Assembly (NCBI GenBank): GCA_037176845.1
Contig: JAYKXP010000003.1
Coordinates: 558,001-622,000, forward strand
DNA from: Paramarasmius palmivorus
Lineage: Eukaryota; Basidiomycota; Agaricomycetes; Agaricales; Marasmiaceae
Length of the DNA: 64,000 bases
Direction: 5' to 3'
Shown here piece after piece: positions 21,033-32,605 of this stretch. How positions within the stretch are numbered: position 1 is the first letter of the stretch; each line of letters starts with the position of its first letter. Both the position numbers and the translations under genes were made by a program. The notes beneath the pieces are model-generated. The model did not search any database and was not told where the DNA came from. It was given only the letters and a program-made list of their open reading frames with translations.

Positions 21033-21553
21033 CTATCTATCAAACATCTTCTTTCCCATCTTTAATCCTTTTATACTCGCTCCAATTATCAATCCAAGAA
21101 TCACACTCTGTCGCGCAGTTTTCATAGGCAGTCCATCTGCGAACCATTAGTAGTGCTCAACCCCCTAGCTACTCACTCACACACTGCAGAAAATACTAGT
21201 CCTGTTCCGATCCCAGCTGCAATCTCCTTTCCTTCTTCAAACCCTAGCCACTCCATCCCTTCTTCAATCCCAACCCATGCTCCAGATATCCCTACAAGCT
21301 TGCTCCCTTCATTGGCTGCCCCTTTAAACCCCCCATACATCATTTTATAATTCTTCGTCTTGTTATAAAAATACCATCCCTTCATCGTCCGAGGCGGTCT
21401 ATGTGCATTTTCCGCTAAAAACCTTAGCCCTGTTCGTCGTGCTCCTCGTACAAATCCAATAGTCGCTCCAACAATCAGCGCTGTACCAGGTACCACGTAT
21501 AGTCGTGGTGGTATTGTTAGGTGGATGGCATCCTGGGTCGTAGAGTTTGACAT
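21033..21553 (-). CDS. Small Tim17/Tim22-like multi-pass membrane protein (tentative)
   Basis: Two exons give about 158 residues. Glycine-rich hydrophobic segments occur at VVPGTALIVGATIGFVRGAR, YGGFKGAANEGSKLVGISGAWVGIEE, EIAAGIGTGLVFSAV and TARQSVILGLIIGASIKGLK. The spacing of Gly residues and small helices resembles the Tim17/Tim22/Tim23 superfamily of mitochondrial membrane proteins, with the basic stretch KGWYFYNKTKNYK before the second pair. The second exon (YGLPMKTARQSV...KKMFDR) is added by a GTGAGT...CGCAG intron. I cannot assign a named member. It lies in tandem behind SCH9, 113 bases from its start. Confidence 0.6.
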
Positions 21554-21681
21554 GGAAGACGATCACGTGGAGGCTTATCGGCTTCGGATGACGACCAACG
21601 TTTGACGCGGGGTCCAGTAACATGCAGCAGCGAGCATGGAATGGAATCACTATTACTCCTCACACGCGTCATACAATACAG

Positions 21682-23320
21682 CTACTCGTACCTCCCCTTG
21701 ATCCTAGAAACTGCCCAAGCCGTACCTGCCGCATAAAAATCCATCGGATACGCCGCTCCTTCCTCTTCCATCCAACCACTCTCAAATCCACCTCCACCAA
21801 CTGCCAACGCAGCCTCATACGGACTCAATAACGGTCTATCAAACGCATACCCCCAATCTATCGACAACCTCGGACAAGACGTCTGTACCCACGTAGCCAC
21901 ATTCAACTTGCCGCTATTAAACAACCCTAGTTTCGCAGGTGACAACTCTGATAGCAGAATTGGCATGTATGGTATACTCGTGCGAGAGGTGGAGAGTTGG
22001 TTCGTTATTGCCTGCGGGAATTGTTAGTACCGTAGCTGTAGAATGCAATAAGACAAACCTTCAACTGTCTAAAACTCCCTTGTCGTCCCAATGTTCCTAA
22101 TATCGCTCCCCAAAGCGGTTTCTCCTCAGGCCACTCGATACTCCCCTTGGCCTTCCGAACCGCATCACCTCTAATCCTCCTCATCTCTCCATGCCCATAC
22201 CTCTCCCTAGTCAACTTTTTAGAATACGGATCGTATCTAAACGCAGGAACATCTGGGTTTGCGATCATAATCGCTTCCAGATGAAACCTTCCATCACCTA
22301 GGTAGCTATAAGAGACGTTTTAGTTAACATTCTGCAGAGAGAGAAAGTGCGTACATTATTCCATCAACCTCTTCACCCAACCTAGGCGCCGTACACCCCA
22401 AAATCTCACCTGGCGAAAGAGGCTTTGAACGAGGAACTGTACATGTGTATTCCCCAGACCAAAGTGCCCCCTCCGACACCGAAGCGAGTGGTTGAGATAG
22501 ATCTTCCTTCAACCTTTGTAAGGCGGCAGCGAATTGGATTGTCGATACCAATGCCAATCTCGTGTGCTCCCCTTGCGTTTTCGTTATGCTGGTAGAACTA
22601 GAAGGAGCGGCCTCGATCCGCAAATGAGGTGTAACACCCTTTATCTTCTCTCCAGGTTCCACCTCCTCGTGCCCGAGAAGTAGAGACTCCCTAAACATCT
22701 CCCGATCATCAGGTAGATTCAACCGTATCGTTCGATGGAGGTGATCAGAGTCGATCGAAATCTCTACGAAGACGTATAGCGTTTTTATCGTCGTCTGATC
22801 CATGGGTACTACACCCAACGCTTAGTACTTTGATACAACAGAGTAGAAAACGGCACACCTAAACAACTATGCCCATAATGAACCAACAAATCACATCCCA
22901 ACGCAACAGCCGTGAAATCATCCACGCAACATGCGCCGTATGTTACATCGCCTAGGATCGTCGTTTGTGCGTCGGTGAATCTACCGCCCCGTCAACCCAC
23001 TGTTTTCCTTTTACACGAAGAGGAAAGACGCACCTCTCGATAATATCACTAATCAAACACGCAAACATCTGTAACCCCTCAGGCATCTGCAATCCTACCA
23101 TCTTCGCATCGTTCTTCTTAACATGCCATATCGTCTTGTGGATCTCGAAAGAGTAGTTTTTAGGTAACAGACCGATGGCGGCGTTGAGCTCTTCGTCATT
23201 GAGTATTTCAGCGGGGATTTGGTTCCGGATTTGGATGGGTGCAGAGGAAGACGAAGAGAACGATTTCGGCTGGTTTTTGGAACCGACGAATCTACGTCGG
23301 GGTTTACTTGCGTTCGACAT
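21682..23320 (-). CDS. DPH1: Diphthamide synthesis subunit Dph1
   Basis: Dph1 and Dph2 transfer the 3-amino-3-carboxypropyl group from SAM to a histidine of elongation factor 2 through a non-canonical radical-SAM [4Fe-4S] cluster. The sequence shows the family blocks in order: [117 protein letters not shown], and [15 protein letters not shown]. Cluster cysteines are expected in GACC, GCD/HSC and QTSC, and all are present. The protein ends GRYE. The start is ATG 23320 ([13 protein letters not shown]); an upstream GTG in frame is not a start. It shares a 130-base divergent promoter with the RNPS1-like gene. Confidence 0.93.
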
Positions 23321-23450
23321 GGTCACCGTGGAAGTTCGTAGGCGGGTGTAGAGTATGTATCACGTGTGGGGAAACCCCTTCTGCGTGTGACGCGTGACGT
23401 TTTCTAGTCCAGGGTCCTTCCTCAACCAATACGAAACACGACAAGCAAAC

Positions 23451-24426
23451 ATGTCCTCCAGAGGCCGCTCAACCTCCCCAAAACCACTCCAAAACTCCAC
23501 CTCCATGGACGTCGATGCCCCCTCCAACACCAACGCGAAACCAGACGCAAAAGTAATCATAATCACCAACCTCACCCGAAACGTCGTCGAAAGTCATTTA
23601 AGAACCATCTTTGGGTTTTATGGGAGGATTGTGAAGGTTGATTTGCCGGTTTTTGGGAAATGTTCGTGTGTCTTCCTTTCCTGCCCCCTTCTTCCTTACT
23701 TCCTTTCTTTTCCCTCACTCTTCTTTTACTTTTAAATACGGACAAAAACTAACGCGAACACTGACAGCGGGCCAAAACAGAGGCAAAGCAGCCCTCGAAT
23801 ACGAAATACCTAGTATGGCGCACCAAGCTGCAGAATACATGAACGGGGGACAACTCGACGGTGCCATTCTTAAAGTAGAGTTGTCGGATTTACCGGTTAG
23901 GTCGAGATCGAGGCGTGCGAGGTCGTTTTCGAGTTCGAGGTCAAGGTCGCCTGCGAGGTATCGCGGTAAAGGGGGGGATTCGTATAGAGACCGGGACAGA
24001 GAACGAGACAGAGAGAGAGACAGAGAAAGAGAAAGAGATAGTTACAGAACCTCACGAGGCGGATACGCCTCACGTCGTGGCGCACGCGGAGGCGGCGGCG
24101 CTCGCGGTGGATTCCGACGCACCGACCGCTCCCGCTCTCGTTCCCCCATCCGTCGAGGTCTCGGACCTCGTAGACGTTCACCAAGCTACTCCCGTGGTGG
24201 GTACCGCCGTCGTTCACTCACCCGTTCACGCTCGCGTTCGAGGTCGTATTCGGTACGTTCGAGTCGGTCGAGGTCGTTCTCACGCTCGAGATCAAGAACG
24301 AGGAGTAGGAGTAGATCGTTCTCGAGTAGGTCGTATTCGAGTAGGAGTAGGTCGTTTAGGAGTAGGACGAGGAGTTTGAGTAGGGATGATATTAGGGATA
24401 GTAGGTCTAGGTCGCCTGTGGATTAG
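23451..24426 (+). CDS. RNPS1-like SR protein (RRM + RS domain)
   Basis: Two exons separated by an intron near 23661-23768 join VDLPVFGK to SGQNRGKAALEYE. An N-terminal RRM (KVIIITNLTRNVVESHLRTIFGFYGRIVKVDLPV...GKAALEYEIPSMAHQAAEYMNGGQLDGAILKVEL) most resembles RNPS1, which sits on exon-junction/ASAP complexes and affects splicing and decay. The rest is a long Arg/Ser region interrupted by an Arg/Asp/Glu stretch (RDRDRERDRERDRERERD) and a Gly/Arg patch. Human RNPS1 has its serine-rich part before the RRM; here it follows. The RS tail is encoded by simple-sequence purine-rich DNA, so antisense frames in it are artefacts. Confidence 0.82.
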
Positions 24427-24702
24427 GGATTAGGCCTTAGGGTTGGGTTGATAATTTCTGAACGCTGAACTCTGAGCTTTTTTTAAGTACTTGTGTGTGT
24501 AGCTTTGTATGAAGAGAAAAAAACACTGGTATTGTTGTTCCGTCTATAGTGAACTATATTGTAGGCCCGGTATATACAAAAATCCATGAAAAACATTCAT
24601 ACACTAATCTTCACTATTGACAGAAGTGTCATCTGCCATGAACGGTCTTTAGAAAAAAAAACACATCAGCATTCGCTCCAGTCTAGACGGAGAGTCGTTC
24701 AC

Positions 24703-27700
24703 TCACGCATACTCATAATCATTCCTCATAACATTCGACATCCACTCCTCATCCGCCTCTTGCATAGGGAACCCCGGTCCTCCCGCAATACTCAACACCA
24801 CAGGAAGAAGCACCAACCCATGCAAAGCACCCGACACAATCAACGTCAGCCACATCCGGAAGTAATATATCTACATCTTCATCAGCACAACCCCAACCCA
24901 ACACACCAAACCAAAACCAAAACTCACCTCAAGCAACTTTGACCTCGTCAACGCAAGCACACACATCCCAATCAACTTTGTAAACGTAATCCCCGAAAGC
25001 ACCGAAGGCCCCACATCCACCAACGCCGTCCACATCCTCTCATCTCTCTCTTTCTGTCCAGCAGGATGTCCCGGCTCCAAAGTCACCCCCGAACCGGCGT
25101 TCATGAACGCCCTAGCGACATGCGCACAGAATTCAACTGCGATTCCTAATGAGATGACGAGGTTAACCAAGCTGATTGCGTTGAGCATGATTCCCCATAA
25201 AGCCATGACACCCATTACACTGACGACTGTGAGACCGACGACACCGGTGACGATCATTCCTGTTCGCCAGGAACCTAGTAGGATGGCTGTTACCAATAAA
25301 ACGGCAGCTAGACCCAACCCGAGGACTTCTTGGGTCATTGCGATGATGTGTGCGTATTGGTCAAAGAAGACGTAATGCAGCGAGTAGGGGAATACATCCG
25401 TCCCGGTATGTTCTGATATCTCTTGTGCGACTCGATGTGCAGCTTCGAACGAATTGATGAAGTCGTCTTGGGTTTTGAGTGGTGAGTGGAACGACCTGAA
25501 ATGAGACGCAACGACTTCATCTCCTTCAGGACTGATCGAAAGTGCAGTCCCATACGACGCCTTCCCAGCAACCGGACAATCTTCCGTCGTAGGCGACTCC
25601 AACCACTGCTTGAGATACCTCATAAACTCTTCCCCCTCCGGTAGACCTCTCATCGTAATATTCCACGCCGGCTCCCTATCCTTAAAACAAGGCTGACACA
25701 ACCTCTCCCTATCCCTCGGTGTACAAAACACTTCAGGATCATTCTTTCGCACCCGACAGCACGAATCAGCTTCTGGCTTGAGCCACGCGAAAAAGTCGTC
25801 GATCCACGAAGCGGCGGGTTCGCTGATGAAGGATGATTCGCTGCGTGCTCGTTCGACTTCGAGGATATTGGCGAGGGAGTATTCTTGGCAGGTGGTGAAT
25901 CGTCCGCAGAGAGCTTGTTGGCCTGCACGGTGTGTTGTGTCGAGGTTTCTGGCGATGAAGTAGACTGGGGGTCCGACTTCGAGGTAGGCTTCCATTTGTT
26001 GGAAGTAGTCGACTAGGTAGGAGTCCGAGGGTAGTGCTAGCTTTTGGTCTGCATGAGATGTTAGCCGAACGTTCAGGGAAAAAAAAGAATATCAGGGCAA
26101 CTCACCGAGTCCGAGCTTCAAATACTGTATCATGATAACAGAAGCTATGAAAAGACCTGAGAACACAACCAGCACTGCGACTTTAACCACAGGCTTGAGT
26201 AACCACGGGGCATAATATCTCCGAATCAACCTCGCGAGTCTACCAATCCCACTTCCGCTAGGTGGTGCGTCAACGAGCGCTATCCTCGAGGGCAAACGTA
26301 TGCAAGGGAAGCAATCGACTCTGCTGGCCTCTACTCTCTTCAGATCCAACAATAAAGCGGACATGAAAACGGTTACTTGGAGTATGGCATTTAGGAACAC
26401 GCTTCCGGCTGCGTATAGAGCAAAGTTCCGGACTGCTGGCATCGGGACTAGTGCACCAAGGAAGAAGGCAGTTGTCTCCGTTATCGTGCTCAAGAGGATC
26501 GAAGGCCCCATACGAGCGAGAGTGCGCGCAACTCTTTCTTCAGGAGATAAAAAGAGAGGCATCGAGGCAACATCAGCATCATCATCGTGCGTAGAGGTCG
26601 AGCTATTGCCGAATGGAGATCGATGGGAACTGTTTGTAGGAGACATTGCACCTCGAGAGAATTGTTGATGGTGAGCTTGGATAGCGGCGTTCGGACCATG
26701 CAATAGGTTTTGTCTGTCGAGTTCGTGCACGAGAATGAAGACATTGTCAACGCCCACGGCAAGTACGAGGAATGGGATGACCTCTGCGATGATGAGTGTT
26801 ACTTTGACACCACACGCGGAGAAGAATCCAACTGAGGTCGATACGGACAGGATCACAAGAGCTATACCGAACAGCCCAAGTGTAAATTTGGATCCCGTGA
26901 ATAAGCTGGAAGGTATTCTCGGGAAAAGTCGAGGCGCTGAGCGCGAATCCACCGAAAGCGCGGACGAGGATGAACTAGACCTCGAGAATAGTTTCGGGAA
27001 ATTCCTTGCCCATCGAACCAGGGACGACCCCAGACCCTCTTCTCCAGGTGAGACCGATCCATTACCCAATGTCAAAGAAACATATAGGAACATGGCCAAG
27101 TACGACAATACCACAATCTTGACGTCGGTATTCGTACTTTTGTTGAGCTCCTCTTCCAGGGAAACACCGGTCGAAAACGCAATCTGCATTCCTGCCTCGT
27201 CTTCAATTCTCTCGCTGAGGTTTGTCAAATACTCCCTCAATGTCCGCTCCCATTCCAGAGCCTTGGCTTGGACCTCGGTGTCTAGGGAATCCGAAACCAC
27301 GTATGTAACGACCATCGCATCCGATTTCAAGACCGACTCGTGCTTCGGTATACCGCCAAGCACATTGACTGGCTTGAGAGGCTGTTGGAAATCAGGAAGA
27401 CATTCGGCTGGTCTCGCAGCACACTCCTCAAGGTGTTCGGCCCAGGTATCCTCGTCATAATCATCCAAGTCGTTTCCGAACCATGCTGCCACCGACTGGA
27501 CTACACAAGCTCCCCGCGGACCAGCTGGCTTGAAGCACACGTCTCTCAACGTGTAGCCATTCGGTTCGGATTTCAGATTCCGGATGTCCTTCTCCACTTT
27601 GAACCAATACTTGAGGTGGTCGTATGACAACACTGGTGGTTTCTCGTTCGTGGTAGCAGAAGGGGCAGAGGTAATAAAGATCTGCTGTGGCCTGTAGAAT

Positions 27701-28985
27701 GGGCCAAAGTTCTCGTCAAAGAACTCCTTCTGTTGTCTCGACTCGCTCGTCTTGGCGACCCATAACCTGACTGGATCTGTCTCGACCTCGAACTTCTCCC
27801 AACCGATGTTTAATAGCCCCATAATCAAGAACACCACCGCAAAGGTGAGGAAGGGTTTCGTAGCTGTCCACAATCCCAGTCGATAGAAGAACCGACGTAG
27901 GATATTGTTGAGTTTGTATTGCCGGGGCTGTACTGTTTCTACCGGATCCAAAAGATTACGTCCAAAGTCTCGAGATTCGGGTTGAGAATCTTCGTCCACG
28001 TATTGGGCTAGCGATCCAGCACCAACGAGGCCGCGTGTATGTAACCGTGGTGAGGAAAGCGAGTTCGTCTCTGCTGAAAGAGCGACACGCTCGTACATTT
28101 TCTCTCTTCGTCTCCGTATAGTTCTCTCCACCGCATAACCGACGGCAAATCCTAGCACGGCAAGTCCATACGCCAATATGAGGATGAATGATAAACAAGG
28201 AAGCAACCCGACATGGCAAACCGGTGGACCATTGGGAGTGGGTTGAGGCGGTAATGCTGGGCACACGTCCGGACAGTCAATGCATGAGCACCTGCTAGCG
28301 ATATCCGCATCGTAGCAGTTCCGCGTTGGTGCATCGAATGGCGTCATCTCGGGAGGTGTGGCATTCGCAGGAGGAAAGTTGATTTGAAATGGACTTCCTG
28401 CCGGCGATTTCCTTCCAAAGAATTCGAATAATGACTGGTAGTCTTTTGCACCTCCAAAAACCACCTTAACAACAAAGTCGGACGAAGCACTGAGCTTGAC
28501 ATCCTTACAGCTGTCATAGAACGCTGTTCCATACCTCTCCCCGACGAAGAAATCCGTAGACTTGACGGCCAACTCCCCGGTGTTACTTTCTTTGGTAGAG
28601 GTAACGTTAAGAAAGGTTGCTTGGTTGGGTGAACAAGTGAAGCCACAGAAGAACGAGCGGAAGTTGTTCCGGCATGCTGGGCATGGCGACAGGAGTTGTT
28701 CGACTTGTCGAAAGTTGGACGCAAGCTCTTCGACCTGGTCTCCAGTACAGCAGGAAGTGCCTTCCGCAAATTCAGCACCACACACTTCAACGAGGCGCTG
28801 TCTATCTTCCGGCTAGCGGAAACGGTTAGAGCAATCCCTTGAACAGTGATAGTGATACTTACCTCCTCTGCAGGACCATCGTAAGGGCAAGGAAGGCCTT
28901 TCCCATAAATAGTCTTCTCACAAGTCCCCCGCATCGCACATCTTGTTCCCGGGTCCATAGCTAGTGCTAGCTCGCCGACGGTCAT
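24703..28985 (-). CDS. NCR1: NPC1-type sterol transporter
   Basis: A large polytopic membrane protein. The cysteine-rich luminal N-terminal domain (RCAMRGTCEKTIYGKGLPCPYDGPAEE, CGAEFAEGTSCCTGDQVEEL, CPACRNNFRSFFCGFTCSPNQ) binds sterol in family members. After a first membrane span (LSFILILAYGLAVLGFAVGYAV) come a middle luminal domain, a sterol-sensing domain (VLSYLAMFLYVSLTLGNG, TLIIAEVIPFLVLAVGVDNVFILVHELD), a second cysteine-rich luminal domain and a C-terminal five-helix bundle ending MSNVMRNDYEYA. The main exon runs to about 26107; two more follow. It exports sterol from vacuole/late endosome. No good signal peptide precedes the N-terminal domain in the frame starting at 28985; the true first exon may lie upstream. 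Confidence 0.93.
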
Positions 28986-29098
28986 CGTCGACGTCGTGGT
29001 CGTACCAGAAGGGATGTTGATTGACGTAATCCCATTCCTCTCGCGTCCCGTTTCGCGTCAATAGCACGTGTCCACTCAAAAGTTTCTCTGCTGCTTTC

Positions 29099-30478
29099 AT
29101 GAATGCCTTGTCCAGTCCTGGATCCATAGCTTTTCGTACCGATCTGGCAAAGCTAGTTTCTCCTCTGCGACGTGTTCGACCCTCTGTTCCCTTCTGGAAA
29201 CTTGCTGCACATAAAGTGCCAACAGTCCACCTGTACCGGCATCTTCTAAAGGCAGCACCTACAGAGAATGTGCGGAATCAATGCAAATTGTTAAAGGACA
29301 TGTTTCTGAACGAATCTCGGTAGATCAGATACGATTCCGGATTAGCAAATTGTTCAGGAAGCATCAGCATTTAACTGGTACGAAACAGACAAAACGGGCT
29401 TTGGAGAAAGGCTATAAAGTGCGTACCAGGCATCACTAAATTACCTCTGAATGCTTATTACTTCCAGTGGCTTAATATCTTTCAACTGGCTCAAGCCGGT
29501 GACATCAAATGGCAACGTGTTCTCCAGAGATATGACCGGGCTATTGCATCCAAGGTCGAGCAAGCGCGTCTGAATAAAATGCTCGACGCAGAACTGGTAT
29601 ACTTCACATGGCTTGTCTTGACAGCTCTCTCTCTCTAACTTACAAACTTGTCATCCAGGAATGGCAGCAGCGTCTAAAGAATAGACCAATCTTCACTGGC
29701 ACCATAATTCGCTCTACACCTTTCAATCGGCCTTTGCTTCGTATGAAACCCCAACACCCAAGTATCAGCGGGATGATTACCAAACGCATGAAAACCAAGG
29801 AGCGGAGGTTCGAGAAGTTGAACGAACTCGCAGAATACAAAGATATGGTAATAAAAGAGAAGGAGTTTGAGCAGCGACTACTAGGCCCAAACGCAAAGGT
29901 CTGGGCTGGCGAGGCAATAAGAGACTGGCGTTAGTTTTGCTTCCTTCGTGCTCGCATTCATACATTATTGACACCACATTCTAGTTACCCCGATCTCCCA
30001 AAATGCAAAAGCCCTCCACGCAAAGCTTCATGAAACATTGGACAAGTTTATGGCACCTTACCCGGAAGAACTAATACGGAAGGCTAAGGAAGCGAGGAAA
30101 AACAAGGTCATGAACAAGACTAACGAACGGGAAAGAGAGAGGCGCGGAGAAATCCTTAATTCCACTATGAAGCGAACGCGAACAGGACTTCCAGCTCATC
30201 TCCTGGCAAAACTCTCGGAGGAGGAGATTAAAGAAGAGTTGATAGTCAGGAGAAGTCGCTCTGAGGTTGGCTACGTGGGCCACCTCAAGAAGAGGAAGGG
30301 GTACAAATTGAAGACGCCTAAACATGGGCCGGAAGGGAAAACATGGAGTGTCATTGACGGTGCTTGGTCGAGCGAGGAAGACGCCCAGCGACTTCTGGAT
30401 AGCTACAAGGAAATCACGAAAGCCAACCAGTCTAGACGGCAGACAGATGGACCTGTAGACGGTGTAGAAAAGTCTTGA
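29099..30478 (+). CDS. LYR-motif mitochondrial protein (Cup1-like type)
   Basis: The N-terminus MNALSSPGSIAFRTDLAKLVSPLRRVRPS is basic and likely targets mitochondria. The LYR motif lies in HLYRHLLKAAPTEN, continued after an intron by IRFRISKLFRKHQHLTGTKQTKRALEKGYKWL. The rest is helical and highly charged: DAELEWQQRLKNRPIF, MITKRMKTKERRFEKLNELAEY, YPEELIRKAKEARKNK, and a C-terminal part with RKGYKLKTPKHGPEGKTWSVIDG. LYR proteins bind the acyl-carrier protein and help assemble Fe-S proteins or respiratory complexes. This long, basic form looks like the fungal Cup1-like group. Partner and target are unknown. Five exons are modelled. Confidence 0.7.
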
Positions 30479-31067
30479 ATGTAGAAACTGTCTCTTGTTG
30501 GTCGTGCAACGTATATTATCACTTGGATTAATGATATGCATACAGACACCGCTCAAGGTATCCCATCTAGAGCTTCATTTTAGGACCAATGGCAAATCTA
30601 CTCTTCATCTTGAATGTATTTGTGTCGAATGTCTTTCCATTGTTTCTATGAACCAATCCGAGTTAACGCATTTCCAAAGACCCGACTACCTACGACTCAC
30701 CCCTGCATTCCACTTATCCCAAAACGAAGTAACTCCACTGTCGAATGAGATTCCAAAGGCGAAAGCAGCGGAGAAGACGGTAGCAACGTAGACACCTGCA
30801 GCAAAAAAGGTCAGTCGTCTCAATCGAAATTTCTAGAGCCAAAAATCGTACTGTTGCGCTTGAAGATGGTGCTGTATAATGTGTTGGCGAACTATAGAAT
30901 ATCCATGAGGAAACTATTTCGTGTTCGAGGACATTAACGACTTACTGCCATGGTTGAATGTGGTGGACGATGAGCAAACAGGTGCGTTCCGCTCGTGTCC
31001 GATATCGGGGTCTCACAAACAAGTCAACATTCCAACTTTGGCCTGCTTTTTGCATTTTCACCACCAA
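30479..31067. other. Intergenic region before uS11m
   Basis: A 589-base stretch lies between two plus-strand genes. The first ~60 bases look like a 3' UTR. The pyrimidine-rich part near 31030-31065 (GCCTGCTTTTTGCATTTTCACCACC) precedes the uS11m ATG. In-frame codons upstream of that ATG are open from about 30921 but begin at GTG and encode nothing recognisable. No RNA gene is evident. Confidence 0.4.
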
Positions 31068-31664
31068 ATGCTGGGGCTACGCGCATGTCGGTCGACTCTA
31101 CGAGCAGTCACTAAAATCCCAACAGCTACTGCTAGCTACTCCCAAAATGCCCCTCTTCCCAGTGTTTTTGGTCAAACCTCGCGTCGCACGCCCGGAAAGC
31201 GGGATTCTGCTGTCAACGACCTGCTCGACGACATAGAAGGACCAGAGGCTTCCCCAATGGCACAGCCGACAAAGTCGACGACCACGTCCGAACGACCCAG
31301 ATACCGCCTTCATTGTTCGTCAGAACGGAGCAGCACTATTGTCACCTTCACCAGACCCAACGGGGAAACCATAACTTGGAATTCGGGAGGCTCTGTTGGC
31401 TACAAAGGCGCCAACAGACAGTCTTTTGAAGCGGGTTATCAGTGTGCTGTACGGACGTTCAAGACTGTCGAAGAAGTCGCGAAGAAGGAGGGTCCTTTCT
31501 ACATTGATTTGTATCTCAAGGGCTTTGGGCATGGACGAGACGCGATGGAGAAAGCGTTGCAGCTTACGGAGGGCGGGTTTGTTAGGCCATTGGTGATCAC
31601 TATAACGGATAGGACACCAATTAAAATTGGAGGAACGAGATCACAAAAGCCCAAGTATCGGTGA
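31068..31664 (+). CDS. MRPS18: Mitochondrial ribosomal protein uS11m
   Basis: One exon of about 198 codons from ATG 31068 (MLGLRACRSTLRAVTKIPTATAS), whose beginning is a good mitochondrial presequence. The C-terminal half is the S11 domain: YRLHCSSERSSTIVTFTRPNGETITWNSGGSVGYKGANRQSFEAGYQCAVRTF, then FYIDLYLKGFGHGRDAMEKAL and VITITDRTPIKIGGTRSQKPKYR. The end matches the bacterial S11 tail (D.TPIPHNGCRPPKRR). It is a small-subunit protein of the mRNA exit platform. It is convergent with riboflavin kinase, 185 bases apart. Confidence 0.9.
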   Translation: MLGLRACRSTLRAVTKIPTATASYSQNAPLPSVFGQTSRRTPGKRDSAVNDLLDDIEGPEASPMAQPTKSTTTSERPRYRLHCSSERSSTIVTFTRPNGETITWNSGGSVGYKGANRQSFEAGYQCAVRTFKTVEEVAKKEGPFYIDLYLKGFGHGRDAMEKALQLTEGGFVRPLVITITDRTPIKIGGTRSQKPKYR

Positions 31665-31849
31665 TAGGTATGTGCCTGTAATTGCACACAGACTATAACT
31701 CATGAATATCATACAGCGACATATACCTTTATACCTCTGCTCTCGACTTTGCGCATCACGGTCGATGTACGGTCCAAAGGGCCGTCGTTGACTTACGGGA
31801 TACGAATACTCCTGTACCATACAGCTGCATAATGTACATCGCAAGACTA

Positions 31850-32605
31850 CTAGAGTTTACTGGTCGCCACAAAATGCGAGTCGTTCGAATACTTTTGGTA
31901 TTCCGGTCGATTGAGGGAGTTCAAGGCAACGCGCTTGTCTGTCTCAATGTCTTCTATCAAAGCCTCTGTGATATCGCCTGTTAGCAGGTTATAGAGCGGC
32001 GATAATTGGAAGACGTACCTAAGGAAGTATAATCTAGCTCTGGTCGAATATAGCCTAAAACAATGGCTCTCACTTCATTTCCATAGAAATCTTGTTTGAA
32101 TTCATGCATGATATGCACCTCCTGTAGAGAAGCCCGTCAGAACACTTGTACAGAGAACGAGATATACGACGAACCGCAGTTAGTCGCTCGTTCTTATAGT
32201 ACGGATTCCATCCGATACTCATAACCATAGGCAAGACTTTCCCTATGCTTTCGTCCTGAGTCCCTTGTCCATCCGCTAAGGGTAGCACTTGTGCGTAACC
32301 ATAATAAACACCAGTCTGCACTTGGGAACCTAGTGCTTGGATTGCTTCGTCTGGCAGATTTGCTTGAATGAAATCAAGATTAGATGATTTCATCGCCTAG
32401 CACAAGACATTGTTATTGCACCTGTAGGACAACCGAGATCTTTTCCACCTCTTCCAAAGCCTTTCTGCACAGGTCCAGCAAGACGAATAGGATAAGGTGA
32501 TTCGGGCGATTCTGGGCCAACGATTTCCGGACGTAAATTATGCCGCTCTTGAGTCTGGAAAGGTGCTGGAGGTGGCTGGGGGCTTCCGAGAGCAGTATCT
32601 GACAT
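31850..32605 (-). CDS. FMN1: Riboflavin kinase
   Basis: The product converts riboflavin and ATP to FMN. Diagnostic blocks are [31 protein letters not shown] (the family phosphate-binding motif with the PTAN signature), [60 protein letters not shown], and a helical end [28 protein letters not shown]. Four exons: the first intron splits the alanine of CPTAN, the last joins [14 protein letters not shown]. Start ATG 32605 ([16 protein letters not shown]). It is a stand-alone kinase without the bacterial FAD synthetase domain, as in other fungi. It is divergent from TAF8 over 130 bases. Confidence 0.95.

Noticed and set aside
24000..24045. Purine-rich GAGA tract as a microsatellite or regulatory element
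   Set aside because: It encodes the RDRDRERDRERD segment of the SR protein; explained by coding function.
23897..24379. Long alternative frames on both strands over the RS domain of the RNPS1-like gene
   Set aside because: Simple purine-rich repeat coding for Arg/Ser leaves all frames open; only the RRM-linked frame has domain support.
26735..27460. 241-codon plus-strand frame opposite NPC1
   Set aside because: Lies entirely within the sterol-sensing and luminal coding exon of NPC1; no motif.
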